A stretch of DNA of 64,000 nt from Mesonia profundi (GCF_031085155.1 NZ_JAVHUL010000006.1:1-64000); one strand, 5' to 3'; shown: positions 34,823 to 43,806, counted from the first letter of the stretch. Notes: generated by a model from the sequence alone, not told the origin. Made by a program: numbers and translations.

Positions 34823-35840
34823 AAACGATTTATTTTTAAGAGCCTTAAAAGGAGAAACTGTAGAACGTCCACCAGTTTGGATGATGAGGCAAGCGGGAAG
34901 ATACCTTCCAGATTTTATGAAGCTCAAAGAGAAGTATGACTTTTTTACACGTTGTAGAACTCCAGAGCTGGCTACCGAAATTACAGTGATGCCTATTCAT
35001 CAAGTAGGAACAGATGCTGCAATTTTATTTTGTGATATTTTGGTAGTTCCGCAAGCGATGGGCGTAGAGATAGAAATGAGACCCGGCGTTGGGCCTTGGG
35101 TTCCCGATCCTATAAGAACGGCTAAGCAAGTAGATGATATCGTTGTTCCCAATGTTTACGAAGAATTGGGTTACGTGTACGAAGCGATTAAAATGACCAA
35201 GCAAGAATTAAACGACGAGGTTCCTTTAATTGGTTTTGCGGGTTCTCCTTGGACGATTTTATGCTATTTAGTGCAAGGTCAAGGTTCTAAGAATTTTGAC
35301 AAAGCCAAAGAGTTTTGTTTTACCAATCCTGTTGCAGCTCATCAGCTTTTGCAAAAAATTACCGACACCACGATTGCTTACCTAAAAGGAAAAGTAGAAG
35401 TAGGTGTAGATGCCGTACAATTGTTTGACTCTTGGGGAGGAATGCTTTCTCCTGTAGATTATCAAGAATTCTCTTGGCAATACATGCAGCAAATAATTGA
35501 TGCTTTAAAAGATGAAACTCCCGTGATTGCTTTTGGAAAAGGCTGTTGGTTTGCACTTAAAGAAATGAGTGAATCTGGAGCTTCGGCTTTAGGGGTAGAC
35601 TGGACGTGCTCTCCAAGAAATGCGCGTTACTTAAGTGGTGGAAACATCACCTTGCAAGGTAATTTTGATCCGTCAAGATTATTTTCTCCACCAAAAGAAA
35701 TCAAAAAGATGGTGCACCAAATGATTAACGAGTTTGGAAAAGACAAATACATTGCAAATTTAGGACACGGGATTTTACCTAATATTCCAGTAGATAATGC
35801 AAAAGCATTTGTGGACGCCGTAAAAGAATGGGAAGAATAA
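34815..35840 (+). CDS. hemE: Uroporphyrinogen decarboxylase
   Basis: The 341-residue enzyme converts uroporphyrinogen III to coproporphyrinogen III. It shows both family signatures, [17 protein letters not shown] near the N-terminus and [15 protein letters not shown] near residue 140. The catalytic Asp region [12 protein letters not shown] (about 75) is also present. It overlaps hemD and shares its stop codon with the next start codon (TAATG). Confidence 0.96.
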   Translation: MIKNDLFLRALKGETVERPPVWMMRQAGRYLPDFMKLKEKYDFFTRCRTPELATEITVMPIHQVGTDAAILFCDILVVPQAMGVEIEMRPGVGPWVPDPIRTAKQVDDIVVPNVYEELGYVYEAIKMTKQELNDEVPLIGFAGSPWTILCYLVQGQGSKNFDKAKEFCFTNPVAAHQLLQKITDTTIAYLKGKVEVGVDAVQLFDSWGGMLSPVDYQEFSWQYMQQIIDALKDETPVIAFGKGCWFALKEMSESGASALGVDWTCSPRNARYLSGGNITLQGNFDPSRLFSPPKEIKKMVHQMINEFGKDKYIANLGHGILPNIPVDNAKAFVDAVKEWEE

Positions 35841-36328
35841 TGGCAATTTGGGCTCGCATTAAAAATTTAAAGTTCAAGCAACTTTTGGTGCTAGCCCAAC
35901 TTTCTATACAACATCCTACCTCAATTCTACCTACCTATAAAGCGACCAAAAATAGCATGGCGATTTGCGACAGGCGATTCGGAAACGCACATCACAAAGA
36001 CAATGAGACGAATGCTTTTAGGCATGCCTTATGGAATTTTTTAATTGCTGAATATTGCTTCCGCGGAAATGATTCCGTAAAGAAATCTGTAAATTGGGCA
36101 AAAAGAATCACCGACTTACACGAGCGACTTTCTCCCAACGAGCTACTTGCAAAAACGATGGATTTGCACAACAATCAGCAAGGTAGAGTCCTTTTTGAAG
36201 AAGGAATTAAGGAAGAACAAATTGTCTCGGTTCTTCAGCAAAAAATGAAGAAAGCTTTAAAAATTGTATCTCCCGAAGATGCAAAAAAAGCACCTCAACA
36301 ATTGATTTATATTGCTCATGAAAGATAA
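35840..36328 (+). CDS. Unknown His-rich protein inside the hem operon (DUF6973-like)
   Basis: The 162-residue soluble protein has no signal peptide. Two conserved-looking blocks can be read: NETNAFRHALWNFLIA (about residue 56) and MDLHNNQQGRVLFEEG (about 112), with AKRITDLHERL between them. The pattern RHAxWN...HE...MDxHNNxxGR resembles DUF6973-type domains, and its spaced His, Glu and Asp residues suggest a metal site; this is inference. It starts in the hemE stop codon and overlaps hemF by 11 bases, so it is firmly part of the operon. It has no known role in heme synthesis. Confidence 0.75.
   Translation: MAIWARIKNLKFKQLLVLAQLSIQHPTSILPTYKATKNSMAICDRRFGNAHHKDNETNAFRHALWNFLIAEYCFRGNDSVKKSVNWAKRITDLHERLSPNELLAKTMDLHNNQQGRVLFEEGIKEEQIVSVLQQKMKKALKIVSPEDAKKAPQQLIYIAHER
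36059..36068. repeat. Iterated palindrome TTCCGCGGAA, copy 2
   Basis: This copy lies inside the unknown gene of the hem operon, where it is read in a different frame from the other coding copies, as Cys-Phe-Arg-Gly. Confidence 0.8.
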
Positions 36329-37223
36329 ATTTTACAACTACATAGAAGGATTACAAGATCGAATTACCCAAAAACTGGAAGAAATTGATGGGAAAGCCAA
36401 ATTTCAAGAAGATCTTTGGGAAAGAAATGAAGGCGGTGGCGGAAGAACACGCGTTATAGAAAACGGAAACGTATTTGAAAAAGGCGGCGTCAATATTTCG
36501 GCGGTACACGGACCTCTAGATCCTGCGATGCAACAATATTTTAAAGTAGGAGACGTCAACTTTTTTGCCTGTGGATTGAGTTTAGTCATTCATCCTAGAA
36601 ACCCGATGCTGCCCACGGTTCATGCCAATTGGCGCTATTTTGAAATGTATGACCAAGAAGGAAATACCATCGACCAATGGTTTGGAGGCGGACAAGATTT
36701 AACGCCTTACTATCTTTTTGAAGAAGACGCCAAGCATTTTCATAGCGTTTGTAAAAAGGCTTGCGACCTTCACGGAAAAGATTTGTATCCTAAATACAAG
36801 AAGCAATGCGATGAATATTTCTGGAATTCACACCGCGATGAAGCCCGAGGCATTGGAGGTTTGTTTTTTGATCACTTAAAAAGCACCGATGAAAGATCTA
36901 TTGAAGACTGGTATGCTTTTGTAACCGAAATAGGCAATAGCTTTTTAGAAGCCTACGCTCCTATCGCAGAAAAAAGAAAAAATATCGATTATTCCAAAGA
37001 ACAAAGAGACTGGCAAGAAATACGAAGAGGAAGGTATGTAGAGTTTAATTTGGTTCACGATAAAGGAACTTTATTTGGCTTAAAAACCAACGGAAGAATT
37101 GAGAGTATATTTATGAGTTTACCGCCACACGTGCAATGGCATTACAATCATCATCCCGAAGAGGGCAGTGAAGAAGAGAAGTTATTGAAGGTATTGATGA
37201 AACCGAAAGATTGGGTGAGTTAG
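36318..37223 (+). CDS. hemF: Oxygen-dependent coproporphyrinogen III oxidase
   Basis: The 301-residue enzyme carries out oxidative decarboxylation of coproporphyrinogen III to protoporphyrinogen IX. Conserved blocks are GGGGRTRVIENGNVFEKGGVN (about residue 33), HANWRYFEMY, WFGGGQDLTPYY (about 130) and RRGRYVEFNLVHDKGTLFGL (about 235). Use of HemF rather than HemN fits an aerobic lifestyle. The ATG is preferred to a TTG two codons earlier. Its TAG stop is the first unit of a heptanucleotide array. Confidence 0.96.
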   Translation: MKDKFYNYIEGLQDRITQKLEEIDGKAKFQEDLWERNEGGGGRTRVIENGNVFEKGGVNISAVHGPLDPAMQQYFKVGDVNFFACGLSLVIHPRNPMLPTVHANWRYFEMYDQEGNTIDQWFGGGQDLTPYYLFEEDAKHFHSVCKKACDLHGKDLYPKYKKQCDEYFWNSHRDEARGIGGLFFDHLKSTDERSIEDWYAFVTEIGNSFLEAYAPIAEKRKNIDYSKEQRDWQEIRRGRYVEFNLVHDKGTLFGLKTNGRIESIFMSLPPHVQWHYNHHPEEGSEEEKLLKVLMKPKDWVS

Positions 37224-37295
37224 TAGTTAGTAGTTAGTAGTTAGTAGTTAGTAGTTAGTAGTTAGTAGTTAGTAGTTAGTAGTTAGTAGTTAGTA
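37218..37295. repeat. Heptanucleotide tandem array (TAGTAGT)n
   Basis: About eleven perfect copies of the 7-base unit TAGTAGT run without interruption, beginning at the last codons of hemF; the hemF stop TAG belongs to the first unit. Such arrays change copy number by slippage. No gene lies between this array and hemB. Confidence 0.95.
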
Positions 37296-37400
37296 AAAAT
37301 AAATATTTTGGAATGCAAAACGCTCACAAATAATTTTTTTTATAAAAAGTGCCAAAGGATAACAAATCCTTTTTCATGTAGAAGAAGTAAAATCAATAAT

Positions 37401-37437
37401 AAGCTAAAGGCTGAAAGCCAATAGCTAAATGCTAAAA
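37401..37437. repeat. Degenerate GCTAAA repeat before hemB
   Basis: The tract contains AGCTAAAGGCTGAAAGCC and AATAGCTAAATGCTAAA, imperfect repeats of a GCTAAA unit. The first possible hemB ATG lies inside it, which is a reason to prefer the second ATG. Confidence 0.4.
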
Positions 37438-37440
37438 AAA

Positions 37441-38430
37441 ATGTTTCCACTAAGAAGAAATAGAAGATTAAGAACCAACGAAGCGGTTCGCAGTTTGGTA
37501 AGACAACACATCTTAAGTCCGAAGGACTTTCAAGCTCCTATATTTGTGACTGAAGGAAAGCAGAAAAAAGAAGAAATTGCTTCCATGCCTGGTTATTATA
37601 GATTTAGCCTAGATTTATTGGCTAAAGAAGTTAAAGAGCTTTGGGATTTGGGCATAAAATCTGTCTTACTTTTTGTAAAAGTAGAAGAACACTTAAAAGA
37701 TAATAAAGGAACCGAAGCTGTCAACGCAGACGGATTGATGCAACGCGCCATTAAAACCGTTAAAAACGCCGTGCCAGAAATGTTGGTGATGACCGATGTT
37801 GCCTTAGATCCTTATTCGATGTACGGTCACGATGGAATTATTGAAAACGGACGCGTACTTAACGACGAGTCGGTGCAAGCCTTGGCACATATGGCTTTAT
37901 CTCACGCCCAAGCAGGAGCCGATTTTGTGGCGCCAAGTGATATGATGGACGGACGTATTTTGGTGATGCGTGAAACGCTAGAAACCGAAGGCTTCATCAA
38001 TACCGGAATCATGAGTTATAGCGCCAAATTTGCTTCTGCTTTTTATGGTCCGTTTAGAGATGCTTTAGATTCTGCTCCGGTAGACGCCAAAGACATTCCT
38101 AAAAACAAGAACAGCTACCAAATGGATCCTGCCAATAGAGATGAAGCGGTAAAAGAGACCCTGATGGATATTGAAGAAGGAGCAGATATTGTCATGGTAA
38201 AACCAGGTTTATGCTATCTTGACATTGTGCGTGACATTAGAAATGAAGTCAATGTACCCGTGTCAGTTTATCAAGTGAGCGGAGAATATGCGATGATTAA
38301 GGCCGCTTCAGAAAGAGGCTGGCTAGATCATGACGCTGTTATGATGGAGCAACTTACTGCCATTAAGAGAGCTGGAGCCGATTTTATTGCTACTTATTTC
38401 GCAAAAGATGCTGCCAAACTAATTTCTTAG
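37441..38430 (+). CDS. hemB: Delta-aminolevulinic acid dehydratase (porphobilinogen synthase)
   Basis: The 329-residue enzyme condenses two aminolevulinates into porphobilinogen. It starts MFPLRRNRRLR, which matches the family N-terminus; another ATG four codons upstream lies in repeat DNA. Schiff-base lysines are in GIMSYSAKFASAFYGPFRDA and ADIVMVKPGLCYLDI. The DVALDPYSMYGHDGI segment has Asp where Zn-type enzymes have a Cys triad, suggesting a magnesium-type enzyme. It follows hemF after 217 bases of repeat-rich DNA. Confidence 0.95.
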   Translation: MFPLRRNRRLRTNEAVRSLVRQHILSPKDFQAPIFVTEGKQKKEEIASMPGYYRFSLDLLAKEVKELWDLGIKSVLLFVKVEEHLKDNKGTEAVNADGLMQRAIKTVKNAVPEMLVMTDVALDPYSMYGHDGIIENGRVLNDESVQALAHMALSHAQAGADFVAPSDMMDGRILVMRETLETEGFINTGIMSYSAKFASAFYGPFRDALDSAPVDAKDIPKNKNSYQMDPANRDEAVKETLMDIEEGADIVMVKPGLCYLDIVRDIRNEVNVPVSVYQVSGEYAMIKAASERGWLDHDAVMMEQLTAIKRAGADFIATYFAKDAAKLIS

Positions 38431-38438
38431 TATCTTTG
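38431..38438 (+). promoter_or_regulatory. Promoter -7 element after hemB
   Basis: TATCTTTG is a perfect TAnnTTTG starting at the first base after the hemB stop codon. It could drive the small secreted protein gene 55 bases further on. Confidence 0.45.
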
Positions 38439-38492
38439 GCAAGATTTTAGATTATGTCAATTTAGACATCTAATTTGGTATAAAACCAATTT

Positions 38493-38843
38493 ATGAACGC
38501 CACGTATTTACATTCGTTAAGATTTTTTACGGTCTTTTGTGTGCTTTTGTTATCCTTAACAAGTGCGGCAAAAGATCGTAATGCTCTTTTTGATGCTGTA
38601 AATACGGTTCAAGAAACAGTTTCTTCGGCTTCTAATGCACAAAAATTTTATGCGGTAGAAGAAATTTCGGTAGCAAGCCCTTCTTACGATATTGAAAATC
38701 AATGGGATGTTGATGCTTACTCGAGTACTTATTTTAGTTTAAAAACATTTTCTTATGTGGAGCCTCCACTGGTCAGTTATATTTCTATAGACCATAGAGC
38801 TCAAATTTACGAACACCTCTTTCCCTTCCATTTTTTTTATTGA
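38493..38843 (+). CDS. Small secreted hypothetical protein
   Basis: The 116-residue product has a signal peptide (SLRFFTVFCVLLLSLTSAAKD). The mature part is polar, with ETVSSASNAQKFYAVEEISV and a C-terminal HLFPFHFFY. I recognise no family. A promoter-like TATCTTTG lies upstream and a codon pattern like its neighbours supports expression. Function unknown. Confidence 0.55.
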   Translation: MNATYLHSLRFFTVFCVLLLSLTSAAKDRNALFDAVNTVQETVSSASNAQKFYAVEEISVASPSYDIENQWDVDAYSSTYFSLKTFSYVEPPLVSYISIDHRAQIYEHLFPFHFFY

Positions 38844-38893
38844 TTGATTCGGTTTTACTCGCAATAGCGACGTCTTACTGAATTAAAAAAAGT

Positions 38894-38911
38894 TCGCTTC
38901 CGCGGAAGCGA
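38894..38911. repeat. Iterated palindrome, longest copy (18 bp)
   Basis: TCGCTTCCGCGGAAGCGA is a perfect 18-bp palindrome in intergenic DNA, containing the TTCCGCGGAA core at 38898-38907. It is the most complete of the eight copies in the window. Confidence 0.9.
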
Positions 38912-38939
38912 TAATACCATCTTAAAAAAATATACAATA

Positions 38940-39383
38940 ATGGATATTCAATCTATAGAATTGGGAATGCTGTTCCTTATCTTATTTACAGCTCCCGTGG
39001 CATACGCCGTAATGGGCAAATCGAGAAGAAAAAAAGCATCTTTAAAAAATATTAAAGAGAAAGCAGCCACACATCAAATCAATTTAAAAGAAATAGATCT
39101 ATTCTCTAATGCTTTTATTGGCATTGACGAGGAACATGCACAACTTGTTTACGGACATTTAGAGAGCCTAGACAAAAAAATTCACATTCTAAACTTAAAA
39201 AATTACAGTGTAGAACTTCTAGAGAAAAGAAAAAAAGACAAGTCTATCGAGCGCATTGCGTTGGTGTTTAAATCCCCAAAAGAGACGCATCAATTTGATT
39301 TATATCTCGAGGAAGAGGATACGGAAACCTCTGCCGTTGAACAACTCGAACTCGCCCAAAAGTGGCAAGCTAAATTGAGCTAG
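38940..39383 (+). CDS. Membrane-anchored hypothetical protein
   Basis: The 147-residue protein has one N-terminal membrane helix (IELGMLFLILFTAPVAYAVMG), then the basic stretch KSRRKKASLKNIKEK and a cytoplasmic beta-rich domain ending in an acidic helix. The domain segment AFIGIDEEHAQLVYGHLESL reads like a small PH-like fold, but this is only an impression. A terminator-like hairpin follows directly. Function unknown. Confidence 0.6.
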   Translation: MDIQSIELGMLFLILFTAPVAYAVMGKSRRKKASLKNIKEKAATHQINLKEIDLFSNAFIGIDEEHAQLVYGHLESLDKKIHILNLKNYSVELLEKRKKDKSIERIALVFKSPKETHQFDLYLEEEDTETSAVEQLELAQKWQAKLS

Positions 39384-39388
39384 TATTT

Positions 39389-39435
39389 AAAAATAGGCTG
39401 TTTTAAAAAGCGTTTAGGCAGCCTATTTTAAATTT
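39389..39435 (+). terminator. Terminator after the membrane-anchored hypothetical gene
   Basis: AAAATAGGCTG and CAGCCTATTTT pair perfectly over eleven bases, followed by AAATTT. Confidence 0.65.
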
Positions 39436-39469
39436 CTGTATACCTGCTTTCTTTCCTAAAATTAGTTTC

Positions 39470-39570
39470 TGTCACTCCCGAAGCTTCAGGAGGCCGCAGT
39501 CGAAAAGTTAAACAAAACGTCTCGACTCCCCGCCAGAATGAATTCTTTCGGGCTGGCGCTCGACGTGACA
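39470..39570. repeat. Intergenic inverted-repeat element (TGTCAC...GTGACA)
   Basis: The ends TGTCAC and GTGACA are inverted, and the interior holds several TCGA-containing stretches (GCAGTCGAAAAG, TCTCGACTCCCC, GCGCTCGACG) and GCCAGAATGAATTCTTTCGGGCTGGC, which is itself self-complementary. This composition is far more GC-rich than its surroundings. It resembles dispersed flavobacterial intergenic elements known for TGTCA ends. No gene lies in bases 39384-39684. Confidence 0.55.
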
Positions 39571-39684
39571 TTAGCACTATTACTTGATTACATTGGACAC
39601 TAAACGGCTTATTTTAAATTTTAAATAAAAATTAAGTCTTGCAGTCATATTAATTTTTACCTTGTTCTAAATTAATATACTCTC

Positions 39685-40791
39685 ATGACGCTACTCCTCA
39701 TTTATGCTTTTATTTCTATTTTCGTTTCCTTCTTATGTTCTATTCTTGAAGCCGCTTTATTAAGCTTTACGCCTACGTTTGTACGTATAAAAATTAAAGA
39801 AAAGAAAAGCTATGCTAAAACCTTATCCGAATTTAAAAAAGATGTAGACGTGCCTCTTACGGCTATTTTAACGCTCAATACGATTGCACACACCGTAGGA
39901 GCTATCCTAGTAGGAAACCAAGCTGGGAAGCTGGCGATTGAAGGCGGTTTTGATTATTCTTTTTTAGGAATCAATTTTGTAGGTCTAGTTTCGGCTATCA
40001 TGACGATTCTCATTTTGATTTTATCAGAAATTATTCCTAAAACCATTGGCGCTAGTTACTGGAAATCTTTAGGGAATTTCACAGCAAAAACACTGCGAAT
40101 TATTATTTTTCCGCTCAAGTATACCGGTATTTTATGGTTGCTTTTATTAACGACTAAACTCATTGGAAAATCGGCACACGCGAATACGATGAGTCGGGAA
40201 GAATTTATGGCCATTACCGATGCAGCCGAGAAAGAAGGGGTTTTTCAAGAAAATGAATCTACTTACATTAAAAACATGCTCGTTTTTAAATCGGTTTTAG
40301 CAAAAGATGTGATGACTCCGTTTTCTGTTGCGCTTACGGTGGAAGAAGACACTAGCATTCGAGATTTCATTTCGGCACATAAGAACTTAAAATTTTCTAG
40401 AATTCCTATTTATAAGTCCACCCCCAATAACATTACAGGCTTTGTATTAAAAGATGAAATTTTAGAACATATGATTGATGAAAAAGGTGACGATACCCTG
40501 CTTCAATTAAAAAAAGACGTTTTAATCGCACACTACGAGACACCTATTCCTAGACTTTTTGAATTGTTTATCGACCAAAAATCCCATCTAGCCATGGTCA
40601 CCGATGAATTTGGGAATACGGTAGGCCTCATCACTATGGAAGATATTATTGAAACGCTTTTAGGACTCGAAATTATGGATGAGAGTGATAATGTGGAAGA
40701 CATGCAGCTTTTAGCTCGCAAAAATTGGGAAAAGCGCGCCAAGCAAATGGGATTATTTACAGGTGACACTAATGAAAAAAGCGAACAATAA
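39685..40791 (+). CDS. CNNM/CorC-type transporter (DUF21 plus CBS pair)
   Basis: The 368-residue protein has an N-terminal DUF21 membrane domain (about 1-180; SILEAALLSFTP and LNTIAHTVGAILVGNQ). A cytoplasmic CBS pair follows (about 200-345), with AKDVMTPFSVALTVEEDTSI and HLAMVTDEFGNTVGLITMEDIIETLLG. The family is linked to magnesium or cobalt efflux and includes so-called hemolysin C proteins. It lacks the extra C-terminal CorC domain. It overlaps the ogt gene by 20 bases. Confidence 0.92.
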   Translation: MTLLLIYAFISIFVSFLCSILEAALLSFTPTFVRIKIKEKKSYAKTLSEFKKDVDVPLTAILTLNTIAHTVGAILVGNQAGKLAIEGGFDYSFLGINFVGLVSAIMTILILILSEIIPKTIGASYWKSLGNFTAKTLRIIIFPLKYTGILWLLLLTTKLIGKSAHANTMSREEFMAITDAAEKEGVFQENESTYIKNMLVFKSVLAKDVMTPFSVALTVEEDTSIRDFISAHKNLKFSRIPIYKSTPNNITGFVLKDEILEHMIDEKGDDTLLQLKKDVLIAHYETPIPRLFELFIDQKSHLAMVTDEFGNTVGLITMEDIIETLLGLEIMDESDNVEDMQLLARKNWEKRAKQMGLFTGDTNEKSEQ

Positions 40792-41254
40792 ATACCATCT
40801 TTCTACTCCTATAGGAACCGCTCTCATAGAAGGAAATGAGAACGGCATAGAGAAAATTAGCATCTTGTCTGAAGCTCCGCAACCACTCATTCAAGATCAA
40901 GAATTATTGGAAGCCGGTCAGCAATTGGAAAGCTATTTTAAAGGAGAGCTTCAGGAGTTTACTTTTCCTATTCAACCTCAAGGAACCGATTTTCAGCAGC
41001 GCGTATGGAAAGCTTTACTCACCATTCCTTACGGAAAAACGATGTCTTACTTAGAACTTTCTAAACAACTGGGCGACCCTAAAGCCATTAGAGCGGTAGC
41101 TTCGGCTAACGGAAAAAACCCCTTATGGATTATCGTTCCTTGCCATCGTGTAATAGGAAGTGACGGTTCCCTTACCGGCTACGCGGGCGGACTTTGGCGA
41201 AAAAAATGGCTCCTAGAACACGAAAGTCCTGCAAAGCAACAGTCTTTGTTTTAG
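40772..41254 (+). CDS. ogt: Methylated-DNA--protein-cysteine methyltransferase
   Basis: The 160-residue repair protein removes alkyl groups from O6 of guanine. The acceptor Cys lies in IIVPCHRVIGSDGSLTGYAGG (PCHRVIG). The helix-turn-helix RAVASANGKNP and the upstream GTDFQQRVWKALLTIPYGKTMSY block are typical. The ATG is preferred to a GTG three codons earlier. It overlaps the CNNM gene and is probably co-transcribed. Confidence 0.95.
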   Translation: MKKANNKYHLSTPIGTALIEGNENGIEKISILSEAPQPLIQDQELLEAGQQLESYFKGELQEFTFPIQPQGTDFQQRVWKALLTIPYGKTMSYLELSKQLGDPKAIRAVASANGKNPLWIIVPCHRVIGSDGSLTGYAGGLWRKKWLLEHESPAKQQSLF

Positions 41255-41410
41255 GATTTTTAAATAGATACTTGAGTTCATATAATTCGTTGCAGTATAT
41301 TTACCGAGTAAGCTTATAAATAGAAAAACTACTTTTCTTTACGGAATTATTAAGTACTCCTATTCAATTTTTTATGTTCATAAGTATCAACATCTCATTA
41401 AAATTAAATC

Positions 41411-42370
41411 ATGCCTTCAGAAAAACAAAAACAGGAAAAAACAAGATTACACGCCAGAAATAGAAACCGAGAACGCTATGATTTAAACGCATTAATCAAG
41501 GTAAAACCTGAATTAAAAACACATCTCAAACCCAATAAATTTGGTGTTGAATCTATCGATTTTACTAATCCCGCTGCGGTGAAGCTTTTAAATAAAGCCT
41601 TACTTCATCATAATTACGGCATAAAAAACTGGGATTTCCCCGACGAAAATTTATGTCCGCCTATTCCTGGAAGAGCAGATTACATTCATCATATCGCCGA
41701 TTTATTGGCAAAAAACCATTCGGAAAAAATACCTACAGGCGACAACATTACCTGCTTGGATATAGGTACAGGCGCAAGTTGCATTTATCCCATTATAGGA
41801 ATTACAGAATATGGCTGGAAGTGTATTGGGACAGATATTGACCCTACATCGATTGCGTCGGCGAAAAACATTGTCAATTCCAATCCTTCCCTTAAAGGAA
41901 ATATTGATTGCAGGTTACAAAAAGATCCGCGTAATTTTTTTCAAGGGATTCTTAAAGAAGAGGAGAAAGTTGATGTGGTAGTATGCAACCCGCCATTCCA
42001 TTCTTCGATGGAAGAAGCTCAAAAAGGAACTCGGAGAAAAGTAAAAAACCTATCGGGTAAGAAAATGGAAATCCCTGAACAAAATTTTTCTGGGATTAGC
42101 CATGAATTAATTTATGAAGGCGGGGAAGTTAAATTTATTCAGAATATGATTTGGGAAAGTAGAAAGTTTGCTAAAAACATTCATTGGTTTTCCACTTTAG
42201 TTTCCAAACAAGCCCACCTTAAAGGATTCCATAAATTATTAGAAAAAGTAGAGGCTCAGGAAATCAAAGAGATTCCTATGGGAACGGGGAATAAAAGCAG
42301 TAGAATCATCGCTTGGACATTTCTTTCTCCATCAGAGCAAAAAAAATGGGCAGAAATGAGGTGGTCGTAA
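41411..42370 (+). CDS. rlmF: 23S rRNA (adenine(1618)-N(6))-methyltransferase
   Basis: The 319-residue SAM-dependent enzyme starts with the basic LHARNRNRERYDLNALIK that is characteristic of RlmF. The SAM loop is CLDIGTGASCIYPIIG (about residue 117) and the catalytic motif is NPPFHSS (about 195), followed by LIYEGGEVKFIQNMI. It methylates A1618 of 23S rRNA. The gene stands alone. Confidence 0.93.
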   Translation: MPSEKQKQEKTRLHARNRNRERYDLNALIKVKPELKTHLKPNKFGVESIDFTNPAAVKLLNKALLHHNYGIKNWDFPDENLCPPIPGRADYIHHIADLLAKNHSEKIPTGDNITCLDIGTGASCIYPIIGITEYGWKCIGTDIDPTSIASAKNIVNSNPSLKGNIDCRLQKDPRNFFQGILKEEEKVDVVVCNPPFHSSMEEAQKGTRRKVKNLSGKKMEIPEQNFSGISHELIYEGGEVKFIQNMIWESRKFAKNIHWFSTLVSKQAHLKGFHKLLEKVEAQEIKEIPMGTGNKSSRIIAWTFLSPSEQKKWAEMRWS

Positions 42371-42654
42371 TAGTTAAAAAATAAGTAGTTTTAAATGTTT
42401 ATAAGCCGAAAAATTCTATACTAAAGAGATTCTTAGACGCGGGACTTAAGAAAGACCCACTATCATTTTTTCTATTGTTAAAATGACTCTTTTTACGGAG
42501 AAGTGGAAAAGGCTTTTTCTGATGAATTAAAATGAGTGAGAGAAAAGTATAATGGTAAAAAGAAGCGAAGCAAACACAAAACCTCAGCAAAGCACCAAGT
42601 TAATTTTAATTTTTTAATACCTTTAAATGTTAATGCTAATCCTCGCACGCTTTT

Positions 42655-43797
42655 ATGAAATTTCTTAAAAAACTTCTGCTCAGTCTTGTTTTTATTTTAG
42701 GCTTGGCCGTTCTTTTATTGTACGTTTTTGATGCGGAATATATTTTACGAGGCGTAAGAATCACCTACTTAAAAGGCTATAAAACCGCTTACATCGACGA
42801 TTATACCGAGTTTGATAATCGTACCATTAAAGCTTCAGAAGAAACTCAAGCTTGGCCGCAACACTCCGATTATAATTCCGCGGAAGCGACACAAAAATTA
42901 AAATCTACCAACGAAGAACTGGGCAGCGTTGCATTCCTAATCATTAAAAACGATAGCATTTGGTATGAACATTACGCAGAAGGTTACAGTAAAACTTCGC
43001 ATACCAATTCCTTTTCCATGGCGAAAAGCATCACCTCGGCACTTTTAGGAAAAGCCATCCAAGACGGTTTTATAAAAGGCTTAGATCAACCCGTGGCAGA
43101 TTTCTATCCGCAGTTTGATACTCGCCTTAGCGTAGGCGATTTGTCTTCGATGTCTTCGGGGCTTAATTGGGAAGAAAATTATTACAGTCCGTTTTCTATG
43201 ACTGCTCGGGCTTATTTAGATGACGATATCAAAGACTTGATTTTATCCTTAAAAGTAGAAGAAGAACCGGGTAAAGCGTATAAATACCTTAGCGGAAACA
43301 CGCAGCTTTTATCGATGATCATCGCAAAAGCAAGTAAAAAAACTCTTTCTAAATATTTAAGCGAAAGTTTCTGGAAACCTATGGGAATGCAAACCGATGC
43401 GTTTTGGCAATTGGACGATGATCAAGAAGGAGAAGAAAAAGCCTACTGCTGCATTGCCAGTAACGCACGAGATTTTGCCAAATTTGGAAAACTCTACATG
43501 CAACATGGAAAATGGAACGAAGAAACCTTGTTGCATTCTAGTTTTGTGGCGACTTCTTTAAAACCCCGGTTTAAAGAAAGTCCGGAATATGGTTACGGCT
43601 TTTGGTTAAGCAATCACCTCAACAAAAAAATGTTTGTGATGCGCGGTATTTTGGGCCAATATGTGATTAGCATTCCCGAAGATGATGTAATTGTGGTACG
43701 TTTAGGTCACCAACGCGGAGGATATTCAAACGACCGACCTTTTACAAATGATTTTTACACTTACGTGGAAGAAGCCTATAGCATGCTTCAACTTTAA
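42655..43797 (+). CDS. Class C beta-lactamase-like serine hydrolase
   Basis: The 380-residue protein is anchored or exported by an N-terminal hydrophobic segment (about 6-25). The catalytic SxxK motif is S121-M-A-K124 in SFSMAKSITSALLG, and the second motif is YKYLSGNTQ (Tyr/Ser-x-Asn type) near 218. Such proteins are often peptidases or esterases on the periplasmic side and not true beta-lactamases. An iterated palindrome encodes Asn-Ser-Ala-Glu-Ala at residues 74-78. It lies nine bases before the DUF4153 gene. Confidence 0.88.
   Translation: MKFLKKLLLSLVFILGLAVLLLYVFDAEYILRGVRITYLKGYKTAYIDDYTEFDNRTIKASEETQAWPQHSDYNSAEATQKLKSTNEELGSVAFLIIKNDSIWYEHYAEGYSKTSHTNSFSMAKSITSALLGKAIQDGFIKGLDQPVADFYPQFDTRLSVGDLSSMSSGLNWEENYYSPFSMTARAYLDDDIKDLILSLKVEEEPGKAYKYLSGNTQLLSMIIAKASKKTLSKYLSESFWKPMGMQTDAFWQLDDDQEGEEKAYCCIASNARDFAKFGKLYMQHGKWNEETLLHSSFVATSLKPRFKESPEYGYGFWLSNHLNKKMFVMRGILGQYVISIPEDDVIVVRLGHQRGGYSNDRPFTNDFYTYVEEAYSMLQL
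42876..42885. repeat. Iterated palindrome TTCCGCGGAA, copy 4
   Basis: This copy lies within the serine hydrolase gene and is read as Asn-Ser-Ala-Glu, with GCGA following on the right. Confidence 0.8.
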
Positions 43798-43806
43798 CAC
43801 AAAACG

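Noticed and set aside
37218-37295. CRISPR array
   Set aside because: The units are 7 bases, perfectly contiguous and without spacers, and no cas genes are present.
42371-42654. Gene in the gap between rlmF and the serine hydrolase
   Set aside because: The only sizeable frame is leftward, lacks a promoter and reads as low-complexity hydrophobic and basic residues.
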